Positions 22,712 to 31,245 of a DNA stretch of 53,943 bases are shown here, piece after piece (positions within the stretch are counted from its first letter, which is position 1; every line of letters begins with the position of its first letter). The DNA lies in assembly GCF_016756745.1 (NCBI RefSeq), contig NZ_JAESIH010000070.1, positions 1-53,943 on the forward strand, in the 5' to 3' direction. The notes beneath the pieces are model-generated. The model was not told the DNA's origin, searched no databases, and saw only the letters and a list, made by a program, of their open reading frames with translations. Made by a program: the position numbers and the translations under genes. Source of the DNA: Aminivibrio sp. GTDB taxonomy: Bacteria; Synergistota; Synergistia; Synergistales; Aminobacteriaceae.

Positions 22712-23887
22712 GTGACGGCCTGTCCCTCCCTGGTCTTTCTTCTGAGCGATGGCATCCGGGGTCACCTCTTCCAGGGAAGGGGCGTCGCCGGGTGGCTCTC
22801 CCGCTTCACCGGGGCCGACGTGGTTGAAATGGACGTTCCCCGTCCCACAGGGTGGGAGCGGATCAGCCTCTTTCAATGGAAGGCCCGGTTTCTTCCCTCC
22901 ATGGACGGCGCCGGGGCTGCCCGCTGGATTGAAGAAGCCGGCGCGGGGCACCTGCTTGACAGTGCGAAGCACGAGCTGACCGCAAAGAAATGCGGCGGAA
23001 ACACAGCCCTCTTTCTCTCCGCGGGGAGCGGCGCCGCCCCCTTCACCCTCGCCCTCGCCAGGGCGACAGGGCAGAAATGCTGCACCATCATGACCCCGTC
23101 GGTGCTGGGGACGGCTCCCTTCGATTTTGCCGTTGTTCCCGAGCACGACCATCCGGAAAAAAGGAACAACGTTCTTTCCACCCTCGGGGCGCCGAACGCC
23201 ATATTCCCCGACGAACTCGAGCTGAAAGGGTGGGAGCTTGCCCAGAAATACCCCCCCGGAGAAACGGACGGGCAGGAGAACCGGTGGGGTGTGCTCGTGG
23301 GGGGCGATGACGCAAACTACCGGGTTTCGCCTGAATGGGTGCGCCGGACTATAGGGCCGATTCTCGAAGTTGGCAGAACAGCGGGCGCCGACATCTACAT
23401 CACCACCTCCAGGCGGACCAGCCCGGAGGCCGAGGAGGAACTGCTCAGACTGACGGAAGGCCATCCCTCGGTAAGGATGGTCCTTCTCGCGTCAAAGGAC
23501 CCCTTCAATCCCGTTCCCGGCATGCTCGGACTCTGCCCCCGCATATTCGTCACCGAGGACTCCGTTTCCATGGTCTCCGAGGCAGTTACCGCAGGCAGGG
23601 AGGTTTTCCTCCTCAGGACCGGACGGCAGAGCCGTGCCGGGACGGCCCTTCAGGAGGCGACGGCCTTCCTGGTAAGAAAAAGACTCCTTCCGGGAAGCTG
23701 CCTCTGGGGAATACCCCGGTTCGACGCCCTTTTCTCCGGTCTTGCCTCCAGGGGATTTCTGAAAGAAGCCCCCTATGATAAACTGTATACGTCAACGGGG
23801 ACATCCGTGTCCCTCCACCCGGATGGTCCGGTCCTCAACGAGGCGAAGCGTGCTGCGGAGTGGATTGTGGAGAAATGGGGAGTTTAG
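22712..23887 (+). CDS. ELM1/GtrOC1 family putative glycosyltransferase (DUF1022)
   Basis: A 391-residue member of the family named after plant ELM1, which in bacteria occurs in LPS loci and is predicted to be a GT-B glycosyltransferase. Seen features are FLLSDGIRGHLFQGRGVAGWL at the start, FLSAGSGAAPFTLALAR, FDFAVVPEHDHPEKRNN, WGVLVGGDDANYRVSPEW, IYITTSRRTSPEAEEEL and FVTEDSVSMVSEAVTAGREVFLL. This last segment is the sugar-nucleotide-site-like one. The GTG start lies 4 bp after the kdsB remnant. Its last few codons are duplicated around 27941, ahead of the second glycosyltransferase pair. Confidence 0.82.
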   Translation: MTACPSLVFLLSDGIRGHLFQGRGVAGWLSRFTGADVVEMDVPRPTGWERISLFQWKARFLPSMDGAGAARWIEEAGAGHLLDSAKHELTAKKCGGNTALFLSAGSGAAPFTLALARATGQKCCTIMTPSVLGTAPFDFAVVPEHDHPEKRNNVLSTLGAPNAIFPDELELKGWELAQKYPPGETDGQENRWGVLVGGDDANYRVSPEWVRRTIGPILEVGRTAGADIYITTSRRTSPEAEEELLRLTEGHPSVRMVLLASKDPFNPVPGMLGLCPRIFVTEDSVSMVSEAVTAGREVFLLRTGRQSRAGTALQEATAFLVRKRLLPGSCLWGIPRFDALFSGLASRGFLKEAPYDKLYTSTGTSVSLHPDGPVLNEAKRAAEWIVEKWGV

Positions 23888-23936
23888 CGGCAAAAGGAAT
23901 TGCGTTTTCGAATTCCAGCCGAAGGGGATGTGCTGT

Positions 23937-25019
23937 GTGAAGGTTCTTTTTTGCTCTGATTCCATGATAGTCGATGGTGTGACGTCCTTTGTATTTCACC
24001 TTTCCACTGCATTGAAAGAAGCCGGACACGATGTTGCCGTGCTGGGCCGATGGGCAGGAAAAGGCTACCAGCCCCGACTCCGCGAAAGAGGCGTTACAGT
24101 TATTCAGTGTCTTTCTCCTACTGTCGGTAACTTTTGGTTTGATAGGAAAGCAAAAGAATTTTCACCTGACGTTATAGTGACCGATTCAAGACGTTCCTTT
24201 CCCTTGGCTGCAAGACTGAAACAAATCACCGGCGCGAAGGTGTTGACGTTTTTTCTTGATAGGCTCCAGAAGACTGACCGCAAGGGAAGGGATCTTGATT
24301 CACTGATCCGCTTCAGTGACGCGTGGTTGTGTGCGGAACCGCCGTTACTCGAAGAACTGAACCGGATAAAGACGCCGTTTCCCAAATTTCTTTTTCAGAG
24401 ACCTCTCAAGGGGCTCATCACGCCAACCCCCCTTCCGGGAAAGGACCCTTTCCGGGTGCTGTGTTTCGGCCGGATCAGCGGATACAAATCAGCAGGGGCC
24501 TGGTCTATTCTGAAAGAGGCGACCCGACTCAAAAAAAACATTCCTTCCCTCGAAATAGCATTTGTCGGCGGGGGATGGAGAACGGTCAAGTTCAGGCTTG
24601 CCGCCTTGAGAGCAAACCTCGCGATGAAGGAATCGTTTATCAGAGTACTGGGAACTCAGACAAATCCCGATAAGTGGTTCAATTGGGCGTCCCTCGTCTG
24701 TGCGGGTTCGACATCGGCCATAGAAGCGGTGCTGGCTCACAGGCCTGTGGTGGCCTTATCGGCATTCTGGATCGGAGAGATTACCCCGGATACATTGGAC
24801 AAGGCATTTGACTTCTATTTCGCCGAACGCGGCGGAGCTTTTTTGGTGAGGGATCACCCTGAGGTAGTTGTTCAGGAAATATTGAACATATATGAAAAAT
24901 GGGACCAGGAAAATGTTGAAAAATCTGTAACATCGGTCAGAAAAAAGGTCGAGCCCCGTTTCGAAAGGAAGACGGCGGCAGGAGAGTTTCAACGAATCGT
25001 GGACGTACTTTCCGGATAG
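23937..25019 (+). CDS. GT-B type glycosyltransferase, LPS cluster
   Basis: A 360-residue protein with a two-Rossmann layout. The N-terminal domain opens VKVLFCSDSMIVDGVTSFVFHLSTALKE, typical of GT4-like enzymes, and the C-terminal domain has FRVLCFGRISGYKSAGAWSILKEA, LEIAFVGGGWR and VCAGSTSAIEAVLAHRPVVAL. The donor and acceptor sugars cannot be told. The GTG at 23937 is preferred because AAGGGG lies 9 bp before it and the paralogue at 28031 starts at the same point; ATG 23928 is an alternative. It is the intact member of a duplicated gene whose other copy (28031) has lost about 140 codons. Confidence 0.8.
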   Translation: MKVLFCSDSMIVDGVTSFVFHLSTALKEAGHDVAVLGRWAGKGYQPRLRERGVTVIQCLSPTVGNFWFDRKAKEFSPDVIVTDSRRSFPLAARLKQITGAKVLTFFLDRLQKTDRKGRDLDSLIRFSDAWLCAEPPLLEELNRIKTPFPKFLFQRPLKGLITPTPLPGKDPFRVLCFGRISGYKSAGAWSILKEATRLKKNIPSLEIAFVGGGWRTVKFRLAALRANLAMKESFIRVLGTQTNPDKWFNWASLVCAGSTSAIEAVLAHRPVVALSAFWIGEITPDTLDKAFDFYFAERGGAFLVRDHPEVVVQEILNIYEKWDQENVEKSVTSVRKKVEPRFERKTAAGEFQRIVDVLSG

Positions 25020-25048
25020 GCCTAAGTGACCTGTCCGGAAAAAAATAT

Positions 25049-25545
25049 ATGAAAATTTTGCGCGTAATGCCGGAAATGCATGAAGGCGGAGCAGAGAGGC
25101 ATGTCCTTTGGTTATCGAATGAACTGTCGGCCATGGGGCAGGATGGGGTTGCCGTTTCTGCAGGAGGAAAACTTGAAGCTGATGTGCACGATGTTCAAAC
25201 TGTCAATCCGCCGGTACACACCTAAATCCTCATTCCGCTTTGGTTTTAGCTGTACAGGTCGCTCGTATCGCAAAAAACAAAGAATCGAAACGATTCATGC
25301 TCGCTCGAAGGTTTCCCCATGGATTGGCTGGTGGACCTCACTTTTCCCGGAGATTCCCCGGGTTGCGACATACCGCGGATTGTACGGCAGGAAAGCAGGG
25401 TCCCATCCTTACTCGAAGGCGCATCCGCTTATAGTGTACGCCAAGAGTGCGGGATTATTTCTCTCCTATTCAGAGAGTCTTGTGTGGTCGTGGTTCTTGA
25501 CGGGTTGTCCGAAACGCCTTTATCCTGGCAGACTTCTGGTTCGGA
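25049..25545 (+). pseudogene. Decayed GT4 glycosyltransferase (paralogue of the gene at 28680)
   Basis: The first 58 codons (MKILRVMPEMHEGGAERHVL...) align with the intact gene at 28680 (MNIIHILPEMDEGGVERHVL...) and then stop at TAA 25223-25225. Similarity continues through frame changes: ETIHARSKVSPWIGWW near 25288 matches EVIHAHSRVPAWIAYW, and VVLDGLSETPLSWQ near 25492-25535 matches VILNGMPETNFSW. The C-terminal nucleotide-sugar-binding half is missing, because the O-antigen ligase gene begins right after. Overlapping open frames here are shadows of this ruin. Confidence 0.88.
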
Positions 25546-25552
25546 GGATTGC

Positions 25553-26827
25553 ATGGTAATGTATTTAAATCCACTGTGTAAATGGGGATGGAGATCCATT
25601 TCCCTTGTCGAATTCGGTTTTCTCTGGTCCGTTTTCTTTGCATTCTGGGGACCTGTCCCCAGGTATTTCGGCTGGCTGATAGCGATCATCGGCCTGTTGG
25701 CGGAATTTATCAGGAAGAAAAAAGCTGTGTCTTCGCTCGATAGAAAGGTGCAAATTCTGCTTTTGTTTATACTCGTGTGGGGTTTTTTCCCGAGTTTTTT
25801 CAGGCTCCCTGATCTGTATTCATTTATAAAAGGGTACTCGTTGGTTTTGGAATTTGCATTTTCTTTATGGATCGCCGCAAGGCTCTATTCCGAAGAAATG
25901 ATCAAAAGATTTTGGAGTGTATTCTTGCTGACGGCTGTTATATCGTCTATTTATTCTCTTTTTCTTTTTTTCTCTAAAAATCATTTTGCCGGAATTTACA
26001 GCAATATCTTAAGTCTGGGACTGCACGGAGTAGTCATACTCCCCTTTGTGCTCTCCCGGGCTTTTAGCAATGGGACGAATTGTTTTTTTTGGATATTGTC
26101 TGCCGGAGTTTTCGTGTTAATAGCCATTAGTTCCAGTTCAGGAGCGTGGACGACAAGCGTTTTTTGTCTGTTTTTTCTCTGCGTTCTGGGCGGAAAAAGC
26201 TACCTGAAGAAAATTTTGCTTCTGCTTTTTCTGTTTATTGCCTTGTTTGGCGGAATGGTGGGGATTCTTGAGAAAACAAATCCCGCGTTAAAAAAACAAC
26301 TTGTTACATACATGACGCGAGAATACAGCCAGCTAACGTCTTTTCATGATTTTGGAAAGTTCACTACAAATAGAGCGTTTATTTGGAAAGGTTCTCTGAA
26401 TCTTATAAAAAAATACCCGATTTCAGGGTGGGGATGGGGAGCTTTTTCCGAGCCATTTGCGCAGGTGAACAAAAGTTGGTGGAACGAAAAACAAACAGGA
26501 ATGAAAGTTGATCGCATTTACGACTCCCACAATATGTATCTTAATCTTGCAACTTACGCGGGAATTCCGTCGCTGGTAGCGGTGGTATTAATTTTTATTT
26601 TTGCGGCATACAAATCTTTTCTGTATTCAAGAATGTGCTTCGAAAACCGCTGGTTCTGGATTGCGGTATGTGTTTCTGTTCCTTCGATCCTTTTTTTGGG
26701 TTTTGGGGGAGATATTTTTTCAATCCGTTATAAATTTGCCTGTGTTTTCTGGTATTTATTGGGATTTGCCTGTAAAGCGGCTGGAAATGAGACAACACAA
26801 GGAATATGCTCTGAAACTGAAACATGA
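25553..26827 (+). CDS. O-antigen ligase/polymerase family membrane protein
   Basis: A 424-residue polytopic protein of the Wzy_C (WaaL/Wzy) type, with about ten to eleven TM helices. The diagnostic part is the large periplasmic loop and its borders: LIAISSSSGAW at the end of one helix, TNRAFIWKGSLNLIKKYPISGWGWGAFSEPF, then DSHNMYLNLATYAGIPSLVAVVLIFIF, matching the conserved 'G.G.g.f' and 'HN.yL' features. It would join O-antigen or other glycan to lipid A-core, or polymerise repeat units. GGAGG (25543-25547) precedes the ATG; a second in-frame ATG lies 6 bp on. Base composition is clearly more AT-rich than the lipid A operon, a sign of exchange common at LPS loci. Confidence 0.82.
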   Translation: MVMYLNPLCKWGWRSISLVEFGFLWSVFFAFWGPVPRYFGWLIAIIGLLAEFIRKKKAVSSLDRKVQILLLFILVWGFFPSFFRLPDLYSFIKGYSLVLEFAFSLWIAARLYSEEMIKRFWSVFLLTAVISSIYSLFLFFSKNHFAGIYSNILSLGLHGVVILPFVLSRAFSNGTNCFFWILSAGVFVLIAISSSSGAWTTSVFCLFFLCVLGGKSYLKKILLLLFLFIALFGGMVGILEKTNPALKKQLVTYMTREYSQLTSFHDFGKFTTNRAFIWKGSLNLIKKYPISGWGWGAFSEPFAQVNKSWWNEKQTGMKVDRIYDSHNMYLNLATYAGIPSLVAVVLIFIFAAYKSFLYSRMCFENRWFWIAVCVSVPSILFLGFGGDIFSIRYKFACVFWYLLGFACKAAGNETTQGICSETET

Positions 26828-27011
26828 AGAGACGGCAAAACCTGCCGGGCTTTGGGGGCCTCCGAGGCCCAATCATGATAAAAACGGGACATGGATACAC
26901 AAAGCTACCTTCTGTCCTTGCGGGTATTTTCAGAGAATCAAGCCGCCCATCATCGAATTTGTGGCATCAGCATGCTTTTGGGAAAGCACACCGGAAAGTG
27001 AAGGTGATTCT

Positions 27012-27818
27012 ATGATTCCCCTGTCGGTATATTTCGTTACCTTAAATGAAGAGAAACGGCTGTCCCTTGCCCTCGAGAAGGCCGCTCTTGTCGCTGATGA
27101 GATTGTGGTCGTGGACTCGGGCAGTGTTGATGGAACGGAATCAGTGGCAAGAAAATATGGAGCTGTTTTTATTTTTCATCCGTGGGAATCCATAGGTCAC
27201 CAGGTAAGTTTTGCTGAAAAGTGTTGCTCGAACCGGTGGGTGCTGCGCCTTGACGCGGATGAAGTGCTCTCCGATGAACTTGTCGAGGAGATCAAAAGGG
27301 TAAAGGAGGAGCCTCGATACCACGGCTACAAAGTGAGGATTGGAAACATGTTTCCCGGCAGGAGCGCTCCGATTCGCTGGGTGAAGCATTACCGGTGGGT
27401 CCGGCTCTACAATCGTGACGCCATGGAAATGAGCGGTAGGTTAGGCCATGATGACGTTGTCTTCAAGATCAAAAACCCCAGAATAAAAACTCTTCACGGC
27501 TTTGTGCACCATTTCTCCTATTTTGGCCTGAACAACCTTTTCCGGAAACGCCTCCGGGCATCGGACATGCAGCTCAAGAGAGCGATAGAGGAGCGGAAAA
27601 GTTATTCTCCATGGAGGATGGTCGGAGCCTTGCCTCTCAATGTTCTTAAAGTTTTTATTCTCGACCGCTTCTTTCTTTACGGGTTTTGGGGGTTTATCTT
27701 CGCGGTAAGCGTCGGACATCATCGTTTCCTGAAATTTGCCAAGTTCTATGAGTATGATTGCCTGTCAAAACATGGATATCTTGGACTTGAAGATACCCTG
27801 ACTGACTGGGAAAAATGA
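27012..27818 (+). CDS. Family 2 glycosyltransferase (WaaE/KdtX-like)
   Basis: A 268-residue GT-A enzyme resembling the LPS-core beta-1,4-glucosyltransferase family. The N-terminus VYFVTLNEEKRLSLALE, VDEIVVVDSGSVDGT-type motif (ADEIVVVDSGSVDGTESVA), the DxD-like WVLRLDADEVLSDEL and the C-terminal HHFSYFGLNNLFRKRLRAS are all as in that family. The chosen ATG follows AAGGTGATTC. The same frame is open for about 400 bp upstream but that part overlaps the ligase gene. It stands alone after a 184-bp gap, before the second glycosyltransferase pair. Confidence 0.85.
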   Translation: MIPLSVYFVTLNEEKRLSLALEKAALVADEIVVVDSGSVDGTESVARKYGAVFIFHPWESIGHQVSFAEKCCSNRWVLRLDADEVLSDELVEEIKRVKEEPRYHGYKVRIGNMFPGRSAPIRWVKHYRWVRLYNRDAMEMSGRLGHDDVVFKIKNPRIKTLHGFVHHFSYFGLNNLFRKRLRASDMQLKRAIEERKSYSPWRMVGALPLNVLKVFILDRFFLYGFWGFIFAVSVGHHRFLKFAKFYEYDCLSKHGYLGLEDTLTDWEK

Positions 27819-27940
27819 TCTTTGCCCGGTCAAGCTGATGAAATGAAAAATGTATAATACAGCAATAGTACGTATTTCCAATTGCGGAAGGAATGTACTG
27901 AAAGCAAAATTCTCTTCGCCTTGTGCTTATTGGCTGAAAA

Positions 27941-28030
27941 GCAGAGTGGATTGTGGAACGGCGGAGCGGTGCATGAACCGGAATTTCCCTTTCCCGGCCT
28001 TCGATTTGATAACCTGAAGGAAAAGAGCTG
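27941..28030. repeat. Duplicated leader containing the end of the ELM1 gene
   Basis: GCAGAGTGGATTGTGGA at 27941 matches GCGGAGTGGATTGTGGA near the end of the ELM1-family gene, and weaker similarity continues to the next start codon. It marks the left border of the block duplicated from the 23860-25545 region. The rest of 27819-28030 shows nothing else. Confidence 0.65.
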
Positions 28031-28669
28031 ATGCCGATGAACGTTCTTTTTTGTTCCGACGCCCTCATTGCGGATGGGGCGGCATCCTTTGTTTTTCATC
28101 TCTCTGCGGCTCTTGCCCGGTCGGGGACGGATGCTGCCGTCCTGGGCGGATGGGCCGGAAAGGGACTCCAGTCGCGGCTGCGGAAGGATGGCGTCAGGGT
28201 CAATCAGCGCCTTTTCCCCACGGTCGGGAACGTTTGGTATGACCGTAAGGCCGGGGAGTTTGCCCCTGACGCCATCCTCACCGGTTCGCGGCGTTCTTTC
28301 CCTCCCGCCGCCCGATCGAAGGCTGTCGCAGGAGCGAAGGTCCTCACCTTTCTTCCTGACAGCCTGGAAAAAACCGACCGCGGGGGACCGGACGCGGATT
28401 CTCCGATCCGCTGCAGCGATGCGTGGCGTGCCGCGGAACCTCCGCTGCCGGAGGGAAGTGGGACGGTTGTGGTGAGAGAACATCCTGAATTGATTCCAAG
28501 GGAAACCCTGAACGTCTGTGAAAACCGGGACCATGCGAAAATGGAAGAGTCGGGGGCTTTTCTCAGGTGGGGAATCGAACCCCGTTTCGAACGGGAGAAT
28601 GCCCCGGACGAATTTCGCAGCATCGTAAACGAGCTCGGTGTACAGCCTTTCCGGGGATCCGGGGCGTGA
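28031..28669 (+). pseudogene. Glycosyltransferase paralogue with internal in-frame deletion
   Basis: A 212-codon frame that aligns with the intact gene at 23937 from the start (MNVLFCSDALIADGAASFVF) through SDAWRAAEPPLPE. It then jumps to VVVREHPELIPRETLNV, which matches LVRDHPEVVVQEILNI near the end of the intact protein. About 140 residues, including the whole nucleotide-sugar part of the C-terminal domain, are missing, yet the frame is kept. It is unlikely to be an active transferase. Base composition is more GC-rich than its paralogue, so the copies have been diverging for some time. Confidence 0.8.
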
Positions 28670-28679
28670 AACTGACCCC

Positions 28680-29705
28680 ATGAATATTATCCACATTCTT
28701 CCGGAAATGGACGAGGGCGGTGTTGAACGGCATGTCCTGTGGCTGGCGAACGAACTGGCGGCCCTGGGGCATAATGTCACCGTCGTTTCTGCGGGAGGAA
28801 AGCTGGAAGCCCAGTTGAAAGGCGTTAAAATCGTCCATCTGCCGGTGCACCGGAAAAACCCCCTGACGGCACTGTATTCTTCGGTCAGAGTCGCCCGGAT
28901 CGCGAAAAGTGAAAAGGCGGAGGTCATTCATGCCCATTCAAGAGTGCCGGCATGGATAGCTTACTGGGCTGCGAGGATGGCCGGAATTCCTTTTGTAGTC
29001 ACTGCTCACGGCGTATTCAGCAACAAGACGGCATGGATTTATCGTCCCTACAGGAAGGCCGGCAGGGTGATCTGTGTCAGTTCAGCCGTGAAAAAAACCA
29101 TGGAGTCATTTTTCGGCAATAATACGACAGTTATCCTCAACGGAATGCCGGAAACGAATTTTTCCTGGAAGGGGCCTGCGGACGGAATAACCCGTTTTCT
29201 CTTTATCGGTCGCCTTACGTCTTTGAAGGGGATTCAGGACTTGGTGGAAGTTCTTCCCGGACTTGACGGTGACTGGATTTTTGACGTAGTGGGAGACGGT
29301 CCGCTTTTTAGTTCACTGTCGGCAAGAATTAAAGAACTTGGGCTGAGTGAACGGGTTTTCCTCCATGGTTTCCGGGATGATACGGATCGCCGGCTTTCGG
29401 AGTGCTCTTGCCTCCTGTTTCCCTCCTACACCGAAGGGATGCCCCTGACACTGGCCAGGGCGGTCCAGATGGGAGTGCCGGTACTTGCCTCATCCATCCC
29501 CCCCGTCATCGAGATGGCTGAAACCGAAGAAGGACTATTGCCGCCGGGAGAAAAAGATGTTTGGAGGCGGACGTTGCAGGGATTTATGGAAGGAAATTCT
29601 GTCCTTTCCCGTTTCTCCCCGGAGAAAATCCCGACGGTAAAAAAAATGACTGACGGAGTTGAGGCAGTATATGCGGAAGTCTGCGCGGAGGGAGAGAAAA
29701 AATGA
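28680..29705 (+). CDS. GT4-family glycosyltransferase
   Basis: A 341-residue GT-B enzyme. Motifs are IIHILPEMDEGGVERHVLWLANEL, VIHAHSRVPAWIAYWAA, TRFLFIGRLTSLKGIQDLVEVLPGL, FDVVGDGPLFSSL and the E-x7-E region FPSYTEGMPLTLARAVQMGVPVLAS. It probably adds a hexose or heptose to the LPS core or O-chain. The ATG at 28680 lines up with the pseudogene at 25049; a GTG at 28638 is in frame. No clear ribosome binding site is seen, so coupling to the upstream broken gene is possible. It is the intact member of its duplicated pair. Confidence 0.86.
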   Translation: MNIIHILPEMDEGGVERHVLWLANELAALGHNVTVVSAGGKLEAQLKGVKIVHLPVHRKNPLTALYSSVRVARIAKSEKAEVIHAHSRVPAWIAYWAARMAGIPFVVTAHGVFSNKTAWIYRPYRKAGRVICVSSAVKKTMESFFGNNTTVILNGMPETNFSWKGPADGITRFLFIGRLTSLKGIQDLVEVLPGLDGDWIFDVVGDGPLFSSLSARIKELGLSERVFLHGFRDDTDRRLSECSCLLFPSYTEGMPLTLARAVQMGVPVLASSIPPVIEMAETEEGLLPPGEKDVWRRTLQGFMEGNSVLSRFSPEKIPTVKKMTDGVEAVYAEVCAEGEKK

Positions 29706-30775
29706 GAATCCTCCATTATGTGAATGAAGCCAATCTTGCGTGGGGGCGTCCGTGGGTCCAGCTTCTTCTTAGCCTGGAGGAAATGGGATTGAGGAATGTC
29801 GTACTCTGTCCTCCCGGGGGGACTCTCGCCCGGCTGCTCGAAGAGTACTCGGTTCCCCATATCTATTCAGGAGCTTTGGTTCCGTGGTTTCCTCCCTTCT
29901 GCAAAGGAGTGGGGAATGCCATTGAAAAAATCCGTCCCGATGTGCTCCACACCCGGCTTTCTTCCGCAGCCTTCATTGGCGGTTATTGGGGAAGCCGGCT
30001 CGGAATCCCTGTTGTTTCCACAATCGATAAGTATCCCCGGAAAAAATACTACTATATGAATTCTGGTGTTATTGTCGGATGTTCCGCTGCCGTATCAGCG
30101 CACATGGAAAAAATTGGTTTCCCCGCGGACCGGATTGTCACAATCCGCAATCCGGTGGATAGCGACTTCTACCAGCGCTCCTCGGAAGAAAGAAGCAGGA
30201 TCCGAAACACTGCAGGCGTTTCGGAAGACGACGTTGTGTTTTTGGGGCTTGGGCGATTCGTGGACTGGAAGGCTTTTGACATCCTCATCCAGGCGTGCGC
30301 AAGGATTCCGAAAACTGCAAAGTGGCGGTTATGGCTTGTGGGAGACGGGCCGGAACACAAAAAATTGAAACGGCTTGTAGATGAGTACGCTTTGGAGGAC
30401 CGAACCTTATTCTGGGGGTATGTCTCTGATGTTCGCCCGTTTCTCTGGGGTGCCGATTTTTTTGTACAACCTTCGAACAAACCGGAGGGATTCAGTCTCG
30501 CCCTCCTCGAAGCCATGGCCGCAGGGCTCCCCGCAGCCGCGACGAAAATTGGCGGTACTCTGGATATTTTAGATGGAGGCGGAGTGTTTCCTTGTGAGCC
30601 GGATGATGTTGAAGAGCTGCGCGCTATTCTCGAAACCTTTCTCTCGCTTTCAAAAGAAGAACGGGATGCTCTGGGGCGCGATTCCTTGAAATCATCATCC
30701 CGTTTTTCCGTGCAGGTAATTGCAAAACAGTATTCGGAGTTGTACCGTGCGTGCTTTGCCCTGCCCCCGATTTGA
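29702..30775 (+). CDS. GT4-family glycosyltransferase
   Basis: A 357-residue GT-B enzyme. The N-terminal domain has MRILHYVNEANLAWGRPWVQ and DVLHTRLSSAAFIGGYWG. The C-terminal domain has VVFLGLGRFVDWKAFDILIQA, WRLWLVGDGPEHKKLKRLV, LFWGYVSDVRPFLWGADFFV and the Glu-rich donor site KPEGFSLALLEAMAAGLPAAAT. Its start overlaps the previous stop as ATGA, so both transferases are made together. It closes the LPS glycan cluster. Confidence 0.87.
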   Translation: MRILHYVNEANLAWGRPWVQLLLSLEEMGLRNVVLCPPGGTLARLLEEYSVPHIYSGALVPWFPPFCKGVGNAIEKIRPDVLHTRLSSAAFIGGYWGSRLGIPVVSTIDKYPRKKYYYMNSGVIVGCSAAVSAHMEKIGFPADRIVTIRNPVDSDFYQRSSEERSRIRNTAGVSEDDVVFLGLGRFVDWKAFDILIQACARIPKTAKWRLWLVGDGPEHKKLKRLVDEYALEDRTLFWGYVSDVRPFLWGADFFVQPSNKPEGFSLALLEAMAAGLPAAATKIGGTLDILDGGGVFPCEPDDVEELRAILETFLSLSKEERDALGRDSLKSSSRFSVQVIAKQYSELYRACFALPPI

Positions 30776-30943
30776 TGGACAGTATAAAGAGACGATATAC
30801 TGGAGATCGGAGAGGTAGTGTCATGAGCTTTTCAGTGCGTCCTTCCCCCGGGGCAGGCTGTTCACGCGTCACCTCCCCTCCCCTCGGTCGAGGACGCGTC
30901 GGGCGCTCAGTAATTATACGTAAAAATAGTTCTTAGGTCCTAT

Positions 30944-30971
30944 TTGCAGAAAGGCGGTCCTCGTCTACAAT
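30944..30971 (+). promoter_or_regulatory. Probable promoter of the SLH porin gene
   Basis: TTGCAG (30944-30949) and TACAAT (30966-30971) have a 16-bp spacer. It would give a leader of about 270 nt for the abundant-protein gene at 31246. A TTGACA at 31000-31005 has no good -10 partner. Confidence 0.5.
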
Positions 30972-30975
30972 GCAT

Positions 30976-31245
30976 CAAGAAACGGTGTATTGGCGTACTT
31001 TGACAATATAACCTTGGATTCATCAGCTTCTATGCTTCCGTGCAGAAATCCCGACGGCGTGAAAGGAGGTGCAAACCCCCAGGCCAACAAGGACGAGCGG
31101 AAGCTGAAGGCGGAAAACTGTTTTACGAAGCGAAAGGGGAATGGGAAAAGGAAACGAGGAAACTTCGTCCCGAACCCCCCCGAAGCGGAGAAAAACGGAA
31201 ATCCGCGAAAATAAAAAACACACAAACCAAGGGGGTTAACACACA
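30976..31245 (+). other. Long leader/intergenic region before the SLH porin
   Basis: From 30776 to 31245 there is no supported gene. A purine-rich tract (31080-31200, GGGAAAAGGAAACGAGG-like) precedes the porin ribosome binding site, and CCTCGGTCGAGG (30886-30897) is a small palindrome. Short open frames here have a skewed Lys/Asn-rich composition and no start signal. A long stable leader on an abundant outer-membrane protein message is the likeliest use. Confidence 0.45.

Noticed and set aside
25080-25559. 159-codon frame before the ligase gene
   Set aside because: It is one of several frames through the decayed glycosyltransferase; homology switches frame across it.
30990-31214. Small Lys/Asn-rich frame before the SLH porin
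   Set aside because: No ribosome binding site, low-complexity composition, and it lies in the probable 5' leader.
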